From Oscillatoria sp. (GTDB lineage Bacteria; Cyanobacteriota; Cyanobacteriia; Cyanobacteriales; Laspinemataceae), in the NCBI GenBank assembly GCA_011390515.1, contig JAABSJ010000032.1, positions 1 to 36,731 of the forward strand: a stretch of 36,731 nt of DNA, in the 5' to 3' direction. A program made the translations under genes and the position numbers. Each line of letters begins with the position of its first letter. The stretch's first letter is position 1. Shown here piece after piece: positions 1 to 7,393 of this stretch. A model generated the notes under the pieces. That model worked only from the letters and a program-made list of their open reading frames with translations. It was not told the DNA's origin and did not search any database.

Positions 1-834
1 TGCCGCTTCTACCCCAATCAGGCGGATTTGGGTTTCGTTGACAAATTCATGGAATAACCCCATCGCATTGGAACCGCCGCCGACACAGGCGAGGAGAATA
101 TCCGGCAAACCGCCCCATTTTTCCAGGCATTGAGCGCGGGTTTCCTGTCCAATCACCGCATGGAAGTCTCGGACCATCATCGGATAGGGGTGGGGTCCCG
201 CCACGGAACCGAGGATATAATGGGTGGTTTCCACGTTGGTTACCCAGTCGCGAATTGCTTCGGAGGTGGCATCTTTGAGAGTGCCGGTGCCAGCGGCAAC
301 CGGGCGGACTTCGGCCCCCATTAGGCGCATTCTAAACACATTCAGGGCTTGCCGTTCCATATCGTGAACGCCCATGTAAATGACGCATTCTAGGCCAAAG
401 CGGGCGCAGACCGTGGCAGTGGCAACGCCATGTTGACCCGCACCGGTTTCGGCGATAATTCGCTGTTTGCCCATGCGTTTGGCGAGGAGGGCCTGGGCGA
501 TCGCATTGTTAATTTTATGAGCCCCGGTATGGTTGAGGTCTTCCCGTTTCAGGTAAATTTGTGCGCCACTGCCGTCGGGTCTAGCATAATGTTGGGTCAG
601 GCGTTCCGCGAAATACAGAGGGCTGGGACGTCCGACATAATCATGCAGCAGCAAGTCTAGTTCGGCTTGAAATTCCGCATCGTTGCGATATTGCTGATAG
701 GCGGTTTCTAGTTCTGCTAGGGCAGGCATGAGGGTTTCGGGGACATATTTGCCGCCAAAGCGTCCGAAGCGTCCAAAGGTATCGGGTTGTTGGGGGTTAG
801 AGGTGGGGGTTAGGGGTCTGGGTGTGGTAGTCAC
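1..834 (-). CDS. trpB: Tryptophan synthase beta chain (5' part; gene continues beyond window start)
   Basis: Catalyses the PLP-dependent last step of tryptophan synthesis, joining indole (from TrpA) to serine, in the cytosol as an alpha2-beta2 complex. The 278 codons read from a GTG at 834 and contain [14 protein letters not shown] near the N-terminus, the PLP-lysine region [10 protein letters not shown], the segment [12 protein letters not shown] and the glycine-rich phosphate loop [11 protein letters not shown]. The family is about 400 residues, so roughly 120 C-terminal residues are missing off the left edge. The GTG start is preferred because the protein then opens MTTTP, as in many cyanobacterial TrpB proteins, and no ATG precedes the conserved region. 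It is divergent from the SUI1-like gene. Identity is near certain; only the start is slightly open. Confidence 0.97.
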   Translation of the reverse strand, partial: MTTTPRPLTPTSNPQQPDTFGRFGRFGGKYVPETLMPALAELETAYQQYRNDAEFQAELDLLLHDYVGRPSPLYFAERLTQHYARPDGSGAQIYLKREDLNHTGAHKINNAIAQALLAKRMGKQRIIAETGAGQHGVATATVCARFGLECVIYMGVHDMERQALNVFRMRLMGAEVRPVAAGTGTLKDATSEAIRDWVTNVETTHYILGSVAGPHPYPMMVRDFHAVIGQETRAQCLEKWGGLPDILLACVGGGSNAMGLFHEFVNETQIRLIGVEAA

Positions 835-856
835 GGCGATCGCAATAAATGAAACA

Positions 857-881
857 ATAATGGAATCAGACTTCCATTATA
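857..881 (-). promoter_or_regulatory. Candidate trpB -10 box overlapping a perfect inverted repeat
   Basis: On the minus strand TATAAT lies at 881-876. It overlaps the right arm of a perfect 9-bp inverted repeat, ATAATGGAA (857-865) and TTCCATTAT (872-880), with a 6-base spacer. The repeat is 23 bases upstream of the trpB start. It could be a repressor operator or a leader hairpin. No good -35 hexamer is visible, so the promoter call is tentative; the palindrome itself is certain. Confidence 0.4.
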
Positions 882-1008
882 GGAGTATAGGAGGCCACTG
901 CTCATTCCGGAGTCCTCCCTCTGTCTCCCTTTGCCGCTTTTAAGCCCTTGGGGTTTGCCCTAGGCTAAACTACAGTGGATTGCTGTTTCTTATGATTTGA
1001 TACGGTTT

Positions 1009-1365
1009 ATGGACGCTTCTAAAAAGAAATCCGGTCGGGACAATCGCATCGCTTATCAAGAATTCGGAACAGGTAGCCAACCGAATGCCGCCACGGAACG
1101 TCCGGTTACGGAACTGCCGCCTTCTGGGCAAAAGATTCGAGTGCAAGCCTCTCGCAAGGGGCGCAAGGGTAAAACGGTGACGGAAATTACCGGCTTTCAA
1201 CTCAAACCGGAAACTTTAGCGGACTTGGCAAAGCAGCTCAAAAGCCAGTGCGGAACTGGGGGGACGGTGAAGGAAAATACGATTGAAATGCAAGGGGATT
1301 GCAAGCAAAAAGTGGTGGAAATTTTGACGGGTTTGGGTTACCCGGCCAAAATCAGTGGCGGCTGA
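1009..1365 (+). CDS. SUI1/eIF1-like translation initiation factor
   Basis: A 118-residue member of the SUI1 (eIF1/YciH) family, small proteins thought to bind the small ribosomal subunit and influence start-site selection. The N-terminal ~40 residues are polar and low-complexity. The SUI1 fold follows, with the RVQASRKGRKGKTVTEITGF strand-loop near residue 45, then GTGGTVKENTIEMQGD and a C-terminal VVEILTGLGYPAKISGG, all typical of the family. ATG at 1009 is chosen over an in-frame TTG at 997 because relatives begin near MxASK. The gene is divergent from trpB with a 174-base gap. Family assignment is firm; the physiological role in cyanobacteria is not well established. Confidence 0.9.
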   Translation: MDASKKKSGRDNRIAYQEFGTGSQPNAATERPVTELPPSGQKIRVQASRKGRKGKTVTEITGFQLKPETLADLAKQLKSQCGTGGTVKENTIEMQGDCKQKVVEILTGLGYPAKISGG

Positions 1366-1390
1366 TTTTAAGTCCTACAAAATATTATTT

Positions 1391-1438
1391 TGGAGTGCGT
1401 TCGCACAGCGAAGGACAAGCGCAGGCTTTACGCACTCC
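1391..1438. repeat. Imperfect palindrome GGAGTGCG...CGCACTCC
   Basis: 8-bp perfect ends (GGAGTGCG/CGCACTCC) enclose a ~32-base loop. It lies between the SUI1-like gene and the miniature element at 1476. It resembles the short dispersed palindromes common in filamentous cyanobacteria. No coding content. Confidence 0.5.
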
Positions 1439-1475
1439 TTTAAGTGTCTGTACCGCATCAGTCGGGGAACCGCTA

Positions 1476-1650
1476 TAAGGGGATTGCAAAATATAAATCC
1501 TCCAAACGTTGCACTGGAAGGAAGGTAGGTGTCGGAGTAAATGCTTGCGCCCTGGGGCGCAAGCATTTACTCCGACATTGACGGGGCTATTCCGTTGATC
1601 CGTCACTACGAACGAACGTTTTGGAGATTTTATTTTTTGGAGTTCCCTAA
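1476..1650. mobile_element. Miniature inverted-repeat element, copy A
   Basis: Non-coding element with imperfect ~34-bp terminal inverted repeats: the left end starts AAGGGGATTGCAAAA and reaches CCTCCAAACGTT, and the right end is its near-complement, AACGTTTTGGAG to AGTTCCCT. In the middle is a strong hairpin, GTCGGAGTAAATGCTTGCGC paired with GCGCAAGCATTTACTCCGAC. A near-identical copy lies at 22099-22256. Copy A carries about 19 extra bases after GGGGCTA near 1590. TA-rich flanks suggest a TA or TTAA target, but the duplication is not clear. No transposase is present, so it would need one in trans. Confidence 0.75.
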
Positions 1651-1682
1651 GAGAGTTTTGCCCGGTTTTAGGGGCAGGGGTT

Positions 1683-2825
1683 CTAAACAATTTGCTTCAA
1701 ATTTTGAGCGACGCTGTTGAGGCGATCGGTGCCGGTTTTGACTTGGCTAATGCCTTGGGCGGTTTGATTGGCTACTTTGTTCAGGGAGTTCATGGCTTCT
1801 ACGACTTGCTGAATGGCGATCGCTTGCTGTTTGGCGCTCAAAGAGATTTGTTGGGTACTTAAGGTAATGTTATTAATGGCTTCGGTGACTCCCTCGAAGG
1901 CTTCGGCGGTTTCTTTAGCAATTTTTAAACTTGCTTGAACCGTTTTACTGCCTTCATCGGTGACAATGACTGTGGAATTAATCGCCGCTTGAATGTCTGC
2001 AACTAGCCCATTAATCTTTTCAGTGGATTTCTGACTTTGGTCGGCGAGTTTTCTAATTTCACTGGCAACTACCGCAAATCCTTTGCCATGTTCCCCGGCT
2101 CGAACTGCTTCTACCGCAGCATTCAGGGCCAGCATATTGGTTTGAGTGGCTAAATCACTGACGAGTCCAGAGATATTACGAATTTGCGAGGTTTGTTCGC
2201 TCAATCGGAGAATTTGTTCGGCGATTTCTCCGACTTTTGCTTTTAAGGCGGACATATCGGCTAAGGTGCGTTCAACGGCTTTACTACCGCCTTCGGTTAA
2301 GCCTAAGGCGTTGCGGGCATCAGCGGCAGCGGCTTCGGCTTGTTGAGCGGATTGTCGGGAGGATGCACCCAATTCATCCATTGTGGTGGTGGTTTGATTC
2401 ACCGACGCTGCCTGATCGTTGGCAATGCGTTCTTGTTGGGTCATGGTGGTGGCGATATCCATTGAGGATTCGGTGATTTCTTGGGCGACTTCCTCAACCC
2501 TCCGGTTCACTCCCGAGGCGATCGCCCATACGGCATAAGCCATTAACCCCAGTTCGATTAATCCGCCCAGAATTAGGGTTAATTGTAAGTTGTTTAAGCC
2601 CCTTTCCAGGTTTCTGATTTCTTGCGATCCGAGTTGTTGTTCGGTGGGGGTTAAGACGGCTTCGTTGCTGCCTAAATTTTGGGGGGCAATGGGCTTGAGA
2701 CGGGTCCAGGATTGCTGCGCTTGTTCTCGGGTAGAATAGAGCAAGACCAGAAGTATTAAGAATCCACCAAAAGGTAGCATTGCTACCCGCCAAATGTACG
2801 AGTTGAGTTTCCGATTTGAATCCAT
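1683..2825 (-). CDS. Methyl-accepting chemotaxis-like transducer lacking an obvious HAMP domain
   Basis: A 380-residue membrane-bound signalling protein. Residues ~14-29 and ~85-105 are hydrophobic, enclosing a short (~55 residue) outer segment with no recognised sensor fold. The long coiled-coil C-terminal half carries the MCP signalling hairpin around residues 225-265 ([20 protein letters not shown] then [14 protein letters not shown]), which in this family contacts CheA and CheW. The usual HAMP module after TM2 is not recognisable; the sequence goes directly to [13 protein letters not shown] and a Gln/Thr-rich helix. It may sense membrane state or act as a pilus-motility (Pix/Pil-type) receptor, which is inference. 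ATG at 2825 is the first in-frame start. No che genes are adjacent. Confidence 0.85.
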   Translation of the reverse strand: MDSNRKLNSYIWRVAMLPFGGFLILLVLLYSTREQAQQSWTRLKPIAPQNLGSNEAVLTPTEQQLGSQEIRNLERGLNNLQLTLILGGLIELGLMAYAVWAIASGVNRRVEEVAQEITESSMDIATTMTQQERIANDQAASVNQTTTTMDELGASSRQSAQQAEAAAADARNALGLTEGGSKAVERTLADMSALKAKVGEIAEQILRLSEQTSQIRNISGLVSDLATQTNMLALNAAVEAVRAGEHGKGFAVVASEIRKLADQSQKSTEKINGLVADIQAAINSTVIVTDEGSKTVQASLKIAKETAEAFEGVTEAINNITLSTQQISLSAKQQAIAIQQVVEAMNSLNKVANQTAQGISQVKTGTDRLNSVAQNLKQIV

Positions 2826-2962
2826 ATAAGTTTTCCATTCTGTAGCAGGCGATCAACTTCTATCGACCCTTTTCGGTCTGAGAAACCCTGATAATTCGTT
2901 GTAGTTGCTACCGATTTAAGGGAGGAAGTTATTTTCTACCCGGTGATGAGAATTTATAGAAA

Positions 2963-2968
2963 ATTATA
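2963..2968 (-). promoter_or_regulatory. Candidate -10 hexamer for the chemoreceptor gene
   Basis: TATAAT reads on the minus strand at 2968-2963, about 138 bases upstream of the chemoreceptor start, within an AT-rich patch. A matching -35 is not apparent. This is a consensus match only. Confidence 0.25.
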
Positions 2969-3373
2969 TCATTTCTGGGAGGGGTTTTTCAGAATCTGGG
3001 GAGGGGGGAGGAGTTCCGTGGGCTGAGGTGGAGGAGGAAGGGGAATGGGTCGAGCGATCGCCGGATTGCGGATTGCCCTAAATGTGGAAAAGTTCCGTAG
3101 TTTTACGGAGACAATGCGGGAGCATCCCAGGAACACAGCAGCACCTTCACCTGGGTTCGATCCGGATCTGTGGGGGGAGATAAATGGAGCGCGATCGCCC
3201 TTCGACTCCAGGCTAAGGGCGCAAAAATGGCGATCGCAAAACTCCTCGGATGGTCCGGGGTGAGGCGGCTATCATCAACTCACCCGAACCCCGGTTAAAT
3301 CGCACTCCTCAAACAAAAATTAGCGCGATTAAAGCGGGTTGAACCCCAGAAATAACCGGCTATTTTTCGAGGT
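2969..3373. other. Intergenic stretch with no supported gene
   Basis: Between the chemoreceptor promoter region and the HepT-type gene. It contains several HIP1-related GCGATCGC motifs and an open frame at 3045-3263 whose translation is low-complexity and resembles no family. I see no RNA gene here. Confidence 0.6.
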
Positions 3374-3730
3374 TTAGTAGTAGGATTCTTCCTCTTGTTC
3401 TTGCGCTGGTAAAACCTTTTCCAAAGATTCTACGAGGGTGGGTAAATCTTGCTGCACTGTGTCCCAAACCACTTCTAATACTATCTTATCATATTCATGA
3501 ATAATTCTATTCCGCATCATAATAAAAGGAATTCGCGACAGAGAAACTCGGGTGCGTTCGGATAAACGACGTTCCGCCTCTCCAATCACCTCTAATCGGC
3601 GAATCACCGAATCTTGCAACTGAACATCTTCTACAAAACTGGACCAGCTACTTCTAGAAACGTAGTTCAAAGCGAGTTTTGCCGAGATTAAAATATCCAA
3701 CAGATATTGCAGGTCACGGGGTGCCAGCAT
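3374..3730 (-). CDS. HepT-like (DUF86) putative RNase toxin, without adjacent MntA
   Basis: A 118-residue all-helical DUF86 protein. The family's RX4HXY catalytic motif is intact as RNRIIHEY around residues 73-80, preceded by VIRRLEVIGEA, the typical DUF86 helix. HepT proteins act as RNase toxins or AMPylation targets and are normally co-transcribed with the MntA-type nucleotidyltransferase antitoxin. Here neither flank encodes a nucleotidyltransferase: upstream is the structured non-coding region and downstream is an empty gap and then the chemoreceptor. It starts at ATG 3730 and ends in an acidic tail (QEQEEESYY). Family is well supported; toxin activity is inference, and it may be a stand-alone or orphaned unit. 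Confidence 0.8.
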   Translation of the reverse strand: MLAPRDLQYLLDILISAKLALNYVSRSSWSSFVEDVQLQDSVIRRLEVIGEAERRLSERTRVSLSRIPFIMMRNRIIHEYDKIVLEVVWDTVQQDLPTLVESLEKVLPAQEQEEESYY

Positions 3731-3779
3731 AAATTACCTCAGCTACACTTTTTAAAAAATAAAACAGCAGATGTCGTGG

Positions 3780-4345
3780 TGCGTTGACGGAAGGGTTCGG
3801 AACCTGAACCACTCTGGCTAGGCCCCTCCCATCCTAGGGTCCCTTGATCGCCAACCCTGATCGGTTTAATTTTCCTGAGATCTCCTCGTTTTGGCGAGGA
3901 CGGAGTAGGAGTAAAATTGAACCGAGCAAAAATACAGCGAGCCATTGGTTCGCCCTCCCTTTTTTGTTCCAGCTTGAGATAATTAAGCGCCCAGGAGGGA
4001 TGCTCTCTTGTTTGATCTCTATTCATAGCTTCTGTTTGCGCGGGTCGAGTCACCGTACCGGATCTACCCTACCATCGTTTTGCTCTAGCTGCGATCAAAG
4101 TTGCCCCTGTAGACCCTCAAACAGGAGATGGGTTCATCTGGGGTTGCTACCCAGGGGCCGTTGCCCCCGCGCCAGACTGATGCCCTCAGATCGGCGCTTT
4201 CCCCGGGGATAAAAGTCCGTCCAAAATCCGAGTGATCAACACCGGCGATGGTGTGATCACTGATGCATCCTTTGGGAAACAGCTAAGATATGAAATAGCT
4301 CGGACAAGGACAACGCCGAGAGTGCTTGAACGGTGACCGTTCGAG
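3780..4345 (+). ncRNA. Candidate structured RNA or long structured leader upstream of the Pmp3-type gene
   Basis: This stretch has no credible protein but many successive hairpins. They are 3794-3798/3806-3810; CTAGG 3818-3822/3833-3837; a 13-bp arm with one G-U pair, 3861-3873/3913-3925, enclosing TCCTCG/CGAGGA (3883-3888/3895-3900); 3937-3943/3947-3953 followed by a T-run; CCTGT/ACAGG (4106-4110/4121-4125); AGATG/CATCT (4126-4130/4135-4139); GGGGC/GCCCC with a CGTT loop (4154-4167); GCGCC/GGCGC with inner CTGA/TCAG (4169-4197); an 11-bp arm with one bulge (4232-4243/4250-4260); AGCTA/TAGCT (4281-4300); CTCGG/CCGAG (4299-4320); and GAACGGT/ACCGTTC (4328-4342). The last hairpin ends about 37 bases before the Pmp3-type start. 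Strand is assigned from that gene only. It could be a cis-regulatory leader, an independent ncRNA, or an ORF-less mobile RNA such as a HEARO/omega-RNA or group II intron remnant. I cannot match it to a known family by eye. Confidence 0.5.
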
Positions 4346-4369
4346 ATCCGTTGACATTGTATTTAACAG

Positions 4370-4375
4370 AAGAGG
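4370..4375 (+). promoter_or_regulatory. Shine-Dalgarno of the Pmp3-type gene
   Basis: An AAGAGGT purine-rich motif lies about 6-8 bases before the ATG at 4382. It supports translation of this very short gene. Confidence 0.6.
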
Positions 4376-4381
4376 TAAAAA

Positions 4382-4540
4382 ATGGATCCTATTCGCCTGA
4401 TTTGTGCTATTTTTCTGCCGCCCCTGGGCGTTTTTTTACAAGTGGGTTTGGGTCGAGATTTTTGGATTAATCTGGTCTTAACGTTCTTGGGGTACTTTCC
4501 AGGGATTATTCATGCAGTCTGGGTGATTGCTAGAAAGTAA
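4382..4540 (+). CDS. Pmp3/YqaE family (UPF0057) small membrane peptide
   Basis: A 52-residue protein with the family layout of two membrane helices. The first is LICAIFLPPLGVFLQVGLG, with the diagnostic LPPLGVFLQ motif; the second starts DFWINLVLTFLGYFPGIIHA and ends AVWVIARK, with the diagnostic GYFPGIIHAVWVI. UPF0057 proteins are inner or plasma membrane peptides linked to membrane potential, salt and cold stress. The gene has a clear purine-rich RBS. It is convergent with the coiled-coil gene, 20 bases away. Directly upstream lies the hairpin-dense region 3780-4345, which could form its leader. Identity is firm; regulation by the leader is inference. Confidence 0.92.
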   Translation: MDPIRLICAIFLPPLGVFLQVGLGRDFWINLVLTFLGYFPGIIHAVWVIARK

Positions 4541-4560
4541 CCGCCCCGACAGACTCCGGC

Positions 4561-5061
4561 TCACACGATGCGATTGATAATCATCCAGACATCGCCATCG
4601 GAACGAACATGGGGGACTGAAATACTGGTAAATCCGGTAATAAAAGGCTTGTAATAAACCTGCCAATAACTGGTAGAAATTTCATCGGCGATCGCCTTGA
4701 GGGCTTTGACTTCTTCGCTCAGTTCATTGGCCAGTTCGTTAATCCGCTGGGCATGAACCCGGGCGCACTCTCTGGACTCTTCGACCTGGGCGACGATCAA
4801 ATTTTTTCCAGATTGGCGCTTCAACTCAATCTGTTTCTGAGAGAGTTTGCGGTGGAGTGCGGCGATCGCATCGTCAATTCCTTTCACTTCTACCGCAACT
4901 GCTGCGGTTTCTCTGGCCGCACGTCGATAAGCCATTGCGATCGCTTCTGGGGATTCATCCTCTAAAGCAAGCTCATCGATGGCGAGGGTGGTCCTTTCCC
5001 GTTGCAGGTCCTCAATTTGCGAGAGAATGGCTACTATTTCGTCTTTCCTTGGATCTATCAT
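4561..5061 (-). CDS. Hypothetical coiled-coil protein
   Basis: A 166-residue protein that I do not recognise. From ATG 5061 (MIDPRKDEIVAIL) it is almost entirely charged helix with heptad-like spacing (residues ~5-135), including IAALHRKLSQKQIELKRQ and INELANELSEEVKALKAIAD. It ends in a ~30-residue non-helical tail rich in aromatics and prolines (YWQVYYKPFITGFTSISVP). No signal peptide or membrane helix is seen. In-frame alternatives at 5121 (ATG) or 5133 (TTG) would add up to 24 residues, and no start has a strong RBS. It may be a structural or scaffold protein. The reading frame is credible because of its length and consistent coiled-coil composition. Confidence 0.6.
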   Translation of the reverse strand: MIDPRKDEIVAILSQIEDLQRERTTLAIDELALEDESPEAIAMAYRRAARETAAVAVEVKGIDDAIAALHRKLSQKQIELKRQSGKNLIVAQVEESRECARVHAQRINELANELSEEVKALKAIADEISTSYWQVYYKPFITGFTSISVPHVRSDGDVWMIINRIV

Positions 5062-5133
5062 CGTTGAGTGGATTTTGCCTATCTGAATTTCCTTTGAATT
5101 CGTCGCCCCTATTGCTTTCATCGCAAGGCACAA

Positions 5134-5946
5134 CGAACGGGAGCGACCCTATTCTATAGAATATCCTAGATGAGCCCGCTTGCATCAATCTCTCCCGCCT
5201 CCCTTTCAAAAAAGCAGGACTCTAGCGGGAAGGATGTAAGCGGACTATTTGACTTGACCGTGACCCGGGGTCCTATGATATTTAAGTAAATTCCACATTC
5301 AATTGAGGGAACGGTGAGGATAACCCCTTTAACTCAAGGGAGAAAGTTTTATAACTAAAGCTGATTTATATAATTAGATTAATTTAATATATATATCTTA
5401 CATCTTCAAACATCTACCTATAGAGAGATGAAAACTATATTTTTTTAAAAAAAAGTAAAATATTTATGTCAATAGAATGACGATTCTCAATAAAAATTAT
5501 TTAATGACACCAGAATCTCGTTCAGTGTATTCATGGAGAGGGATGTGCTTTGGGCTAATCCCATGAAAAAATAAACTTAATAACGAACAACGCATAGGCC
5601 CTCTGTTCAACTCTTCTCATTTTAACCGGGAAACTCAACTGACAAATGTTGTTCTTGCTGACTGGAGCAAGGACCTGTATTTCAATCTCTGTGATTCCAT
5701 CTCTAGGCGAGCGCTCGCGATCGTCTGAAGTTATACCACCTACTCAGGGTAGGAGAACCTGGGAATTGCCGATTAAAAGTGGGTCAGAATGATTGAGTTC
5801 CTCTAAATCCGGTCCCAGCCGCCTTCAGTTCGGGTAAGGGGTGAGTTCACCGAACTGGGGAAGATGAAAATAAATTTTTAGAAATCTCGTCAAAAATCCG
5901 GTCAACACAAAAATTGTCCACATTTATTATTTCAAAGGTTGGTACA
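5134..5946. other. AT-rich intergenic region without a supported gene
   Basis: About 800 bases. 5340-5530 is markedly AT-rich (runs of A and T, TATATATA), unlike its surroundings, and the rest holds short palindromes such as GCGAGCGCTCGC near 5708. It must contain the promoter of the glycosyltransferase gene at 5947, but no convincing -35/-10 pair can be placed. No conserved RNA was recognised. Confidence 0.55.
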
Positions 5947-7125
5947 ATGAACAAAATTAACATATTAAATGTAACCATCGATAACTTAACCCAAAACGAG
6001 TTACTTCTTCTCCTGAAGGAGAAAGGCGGGGTGGTGGTCACCCCCAATGTCGATCATTTAATAAAACTGCAAAAGGACCCAGAGTTTCATCACATCTATC
6101 AAGAGGCAGATTATCGGGTTTGTGATAGTCAGATTTTAAAAATAGTCTCCAATTGGCTGGGCAGTCCGATTCGAGAAAAAATTTCTGGCTCGGACTTCTT
6201 TCCAGCTTTTTATAACTATTTCAAAGATGACCTAGATACTAAAATTTTTCTCCTTGGTGCAGCGGAGGGAGTCGCCCACAAGGCCCAGAAAAATATTAAC
6301 GCTAAGTTAGACCGCGAGATGGTAATCGGCTGTTACTCCCCTTCATACGGGTTTGAGAAAAATCAAGCCGAGTGTCAAAAAATTATTGAGATGGTCAATG
6401 AATCCGGGGCCACGGTTTTAGCCGTGGGAGTCGGCGCGCCCAAACAGGAAAAATGGATTTACAAATATAAAAATCAGTTGCCGAATATTAAAGTCTTCAT
6501 GGCAATTGGCGCCACCCTAGATTTTGAAGCCGGGAACCGTCCGAGATCCCCACAATGGATGAGCAAATATGGGGTGGAGTGGGCATTTCGACTGATGTCT
6601 GAACCACAACGCCTGTGGAAAAGGTATTTAGTAGAAGACCTCCCCTTTTTCTGGTTAGTGTTTCAACAAAAATTGAATCTCTACCAATACAAAAGTCCCA
6701 TCGGTCAGCTACTCAAAAGAGCTGGCTTAATTTCCTCAGAACAAGTGGAAGAGATTTTGCAAGAACAAGCCTATCAGCGCCATTTGCGGTTTGGGGACTT
6801 GCTCGCCCGCCGAGGTTGGGTTAAACCGGAAACCGTTGACTTTTTTGCCGAACAGTTACCTTATTTAGAAACTGCTCATCCTCACCAGCCTTTAGGACAG
6901 TATCTGAAAAACGCGGCCTTGTTAAATGATGACCAAATCACCCGAATTTTAAATTATCAACATCAAACGGGCATGAAGTTTGGAGAAATTGCCGTTCTCA
7001 AAGGATGGGTTAAGCAAGAAACCATCGATTGGTTTCTGGAAACCGTGACGGCAGAACATAAAGCCCGGTCCTCGGAGGAGCAGCAAAAGTATGGAAAACC
7101 ATCCATGACGCCGATCGCCTCTTAA
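5947..7125 (+). CDS. WecG/TagA/CpsF family glycosyltransferase (GT26) with duplicated C-terminal module
   Basis: A 392-residue protein. Residues 1-~245 form a GT26 enzyme, which transfers UDP-linked (ManNAc/ManNAcA-type) sugars to a lipid-linked acceptor in EPS or teichoic-acid pathways. Hallmarks are VTPNVDHLIKL, VCDSQIL (where most relatives have DG), GVGAPKQEKWI, GATLDFEAGN and the membrane-proximal segment EPQRLWKRYL. GT26 enzymes normally end here. This one continues with two ~60-residue repeats, LLKRAGLISSEQVEEILQEQ...RFGDLLARRGWVKPETVDFF and YLKNAALLNDDQITRILNYQ...KFGEIAVLKGWVKQETIDWF, resembling the N-terminal domain of type II/IV pilus ATPases (T2SSE_N/MshEN-like). ATG 5947 has AAAGG upstream and is preferred to a TTG at 5914. 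It faces the EPS cluster across the PEP-CTERM genes. Confidence 0.92.
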   Translation: MNKINILNVTIDNLTQNELLLLLKEKGGVVVTPNVDHLIKLQKDPEFHHIYQEADYRVCDSQILKIVSNWLGSPIREKISGSDFFPAFYNYFKDDLDTKIFLLGAAEGVAHKAQKNINAKLDREMVIGCYSPSYGFEKNQAECQKIIEMVNESGATVLAVGVGAPKQEKWIYKYKNQLPNIKVFMAIGATLDFEAGNRPRSPQWMSKYGVEWAFRLMSEPQRLWKRYLVEDLPFFWLVFQQKLNLYQYKSPIGQLLKRAGLISSEQVEEILQEQAYQRHLRFGDLLARRGWVKPETVDFFAEQLPYLETAHPHQPLGQYLKNAALLNDDQITRILNYQHQTGMKFGEIAVLKGWVKQETIDWFLETVTAEHKARSSEEQQKYGKPSMTPIAS

Positions 7126-7185
7126 TTCAGCTTTCAAGCTGGAATCGTTTATCAAGTTATAAACGCAGATAATTATGATAAGTAC

Positions 7186-7217
7186 CGAGGATTGAAGTCA
7201 ATCAATCCTCGTTTTTA
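7186..7217 (+). terminator. Rho-independent terminator after the GT26 gene
   Basis: Perfect 9-bp stem CGAGGATTG (7186-7194) and CAATCCTCG (7203-7211), 8-base loop, immediately followed by TTTTT. It lies about 60 bases after the glycosyltransferase stop and separates it from the PEP-CTERM genes. Confidence 0.85.
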
Positions 7218-7393
7218 TTGCATAATAAAATGGCAAGATTATCTTTATCAAACCTTTAAATTTTTATAAGTTTAAAATCAACAATTAGGGATAAAATAAA
7301 CCTATAGACTTTAATAGTTTGCAGAGCAGGACATTTTGAAAACCGTTTATAAATAGCGAATTGGGTGATTAAATAAGGGAAGGGGACGTTATT

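Noticed and set aside
3150..3165. tRNA T-arm-like GGGTTCGATCC
   Set aside because: No acceptor stem, anticodon arm or CCA-compatible end around it; chance match.
3045..3263. 72-codon open frame on the plus strand
   Set aside because: Composition is Arg/Pro/Ser-rich with HIP1-derived residues, no RBS and no family resemblance.
3739..4053. 104-codon minus-strand frame upstream of hepT, considered as an MntA antitoxin
   Set aside because: No nucleotidyltransferase GS...D-x-D motif or similar; the sequence is low-complexity and covers the hairpin-rich region.
3844..4212. 122-codon plus-strand frame
   Set aside because: Cys/Arg/Ser-rich and without any recognisable domain; the stretch is better explained by RNA-like hairpins.
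3780..4345. Identification as group II intron, tmRNA, RNase P RNA or SRP RNA
   Set aside because: GTGCG occurs at 3779, but no domain V-like RAGCCG...CGGTTC hairpin follows, and no tmRNA, RNase P or SRP consensus segments are seen.
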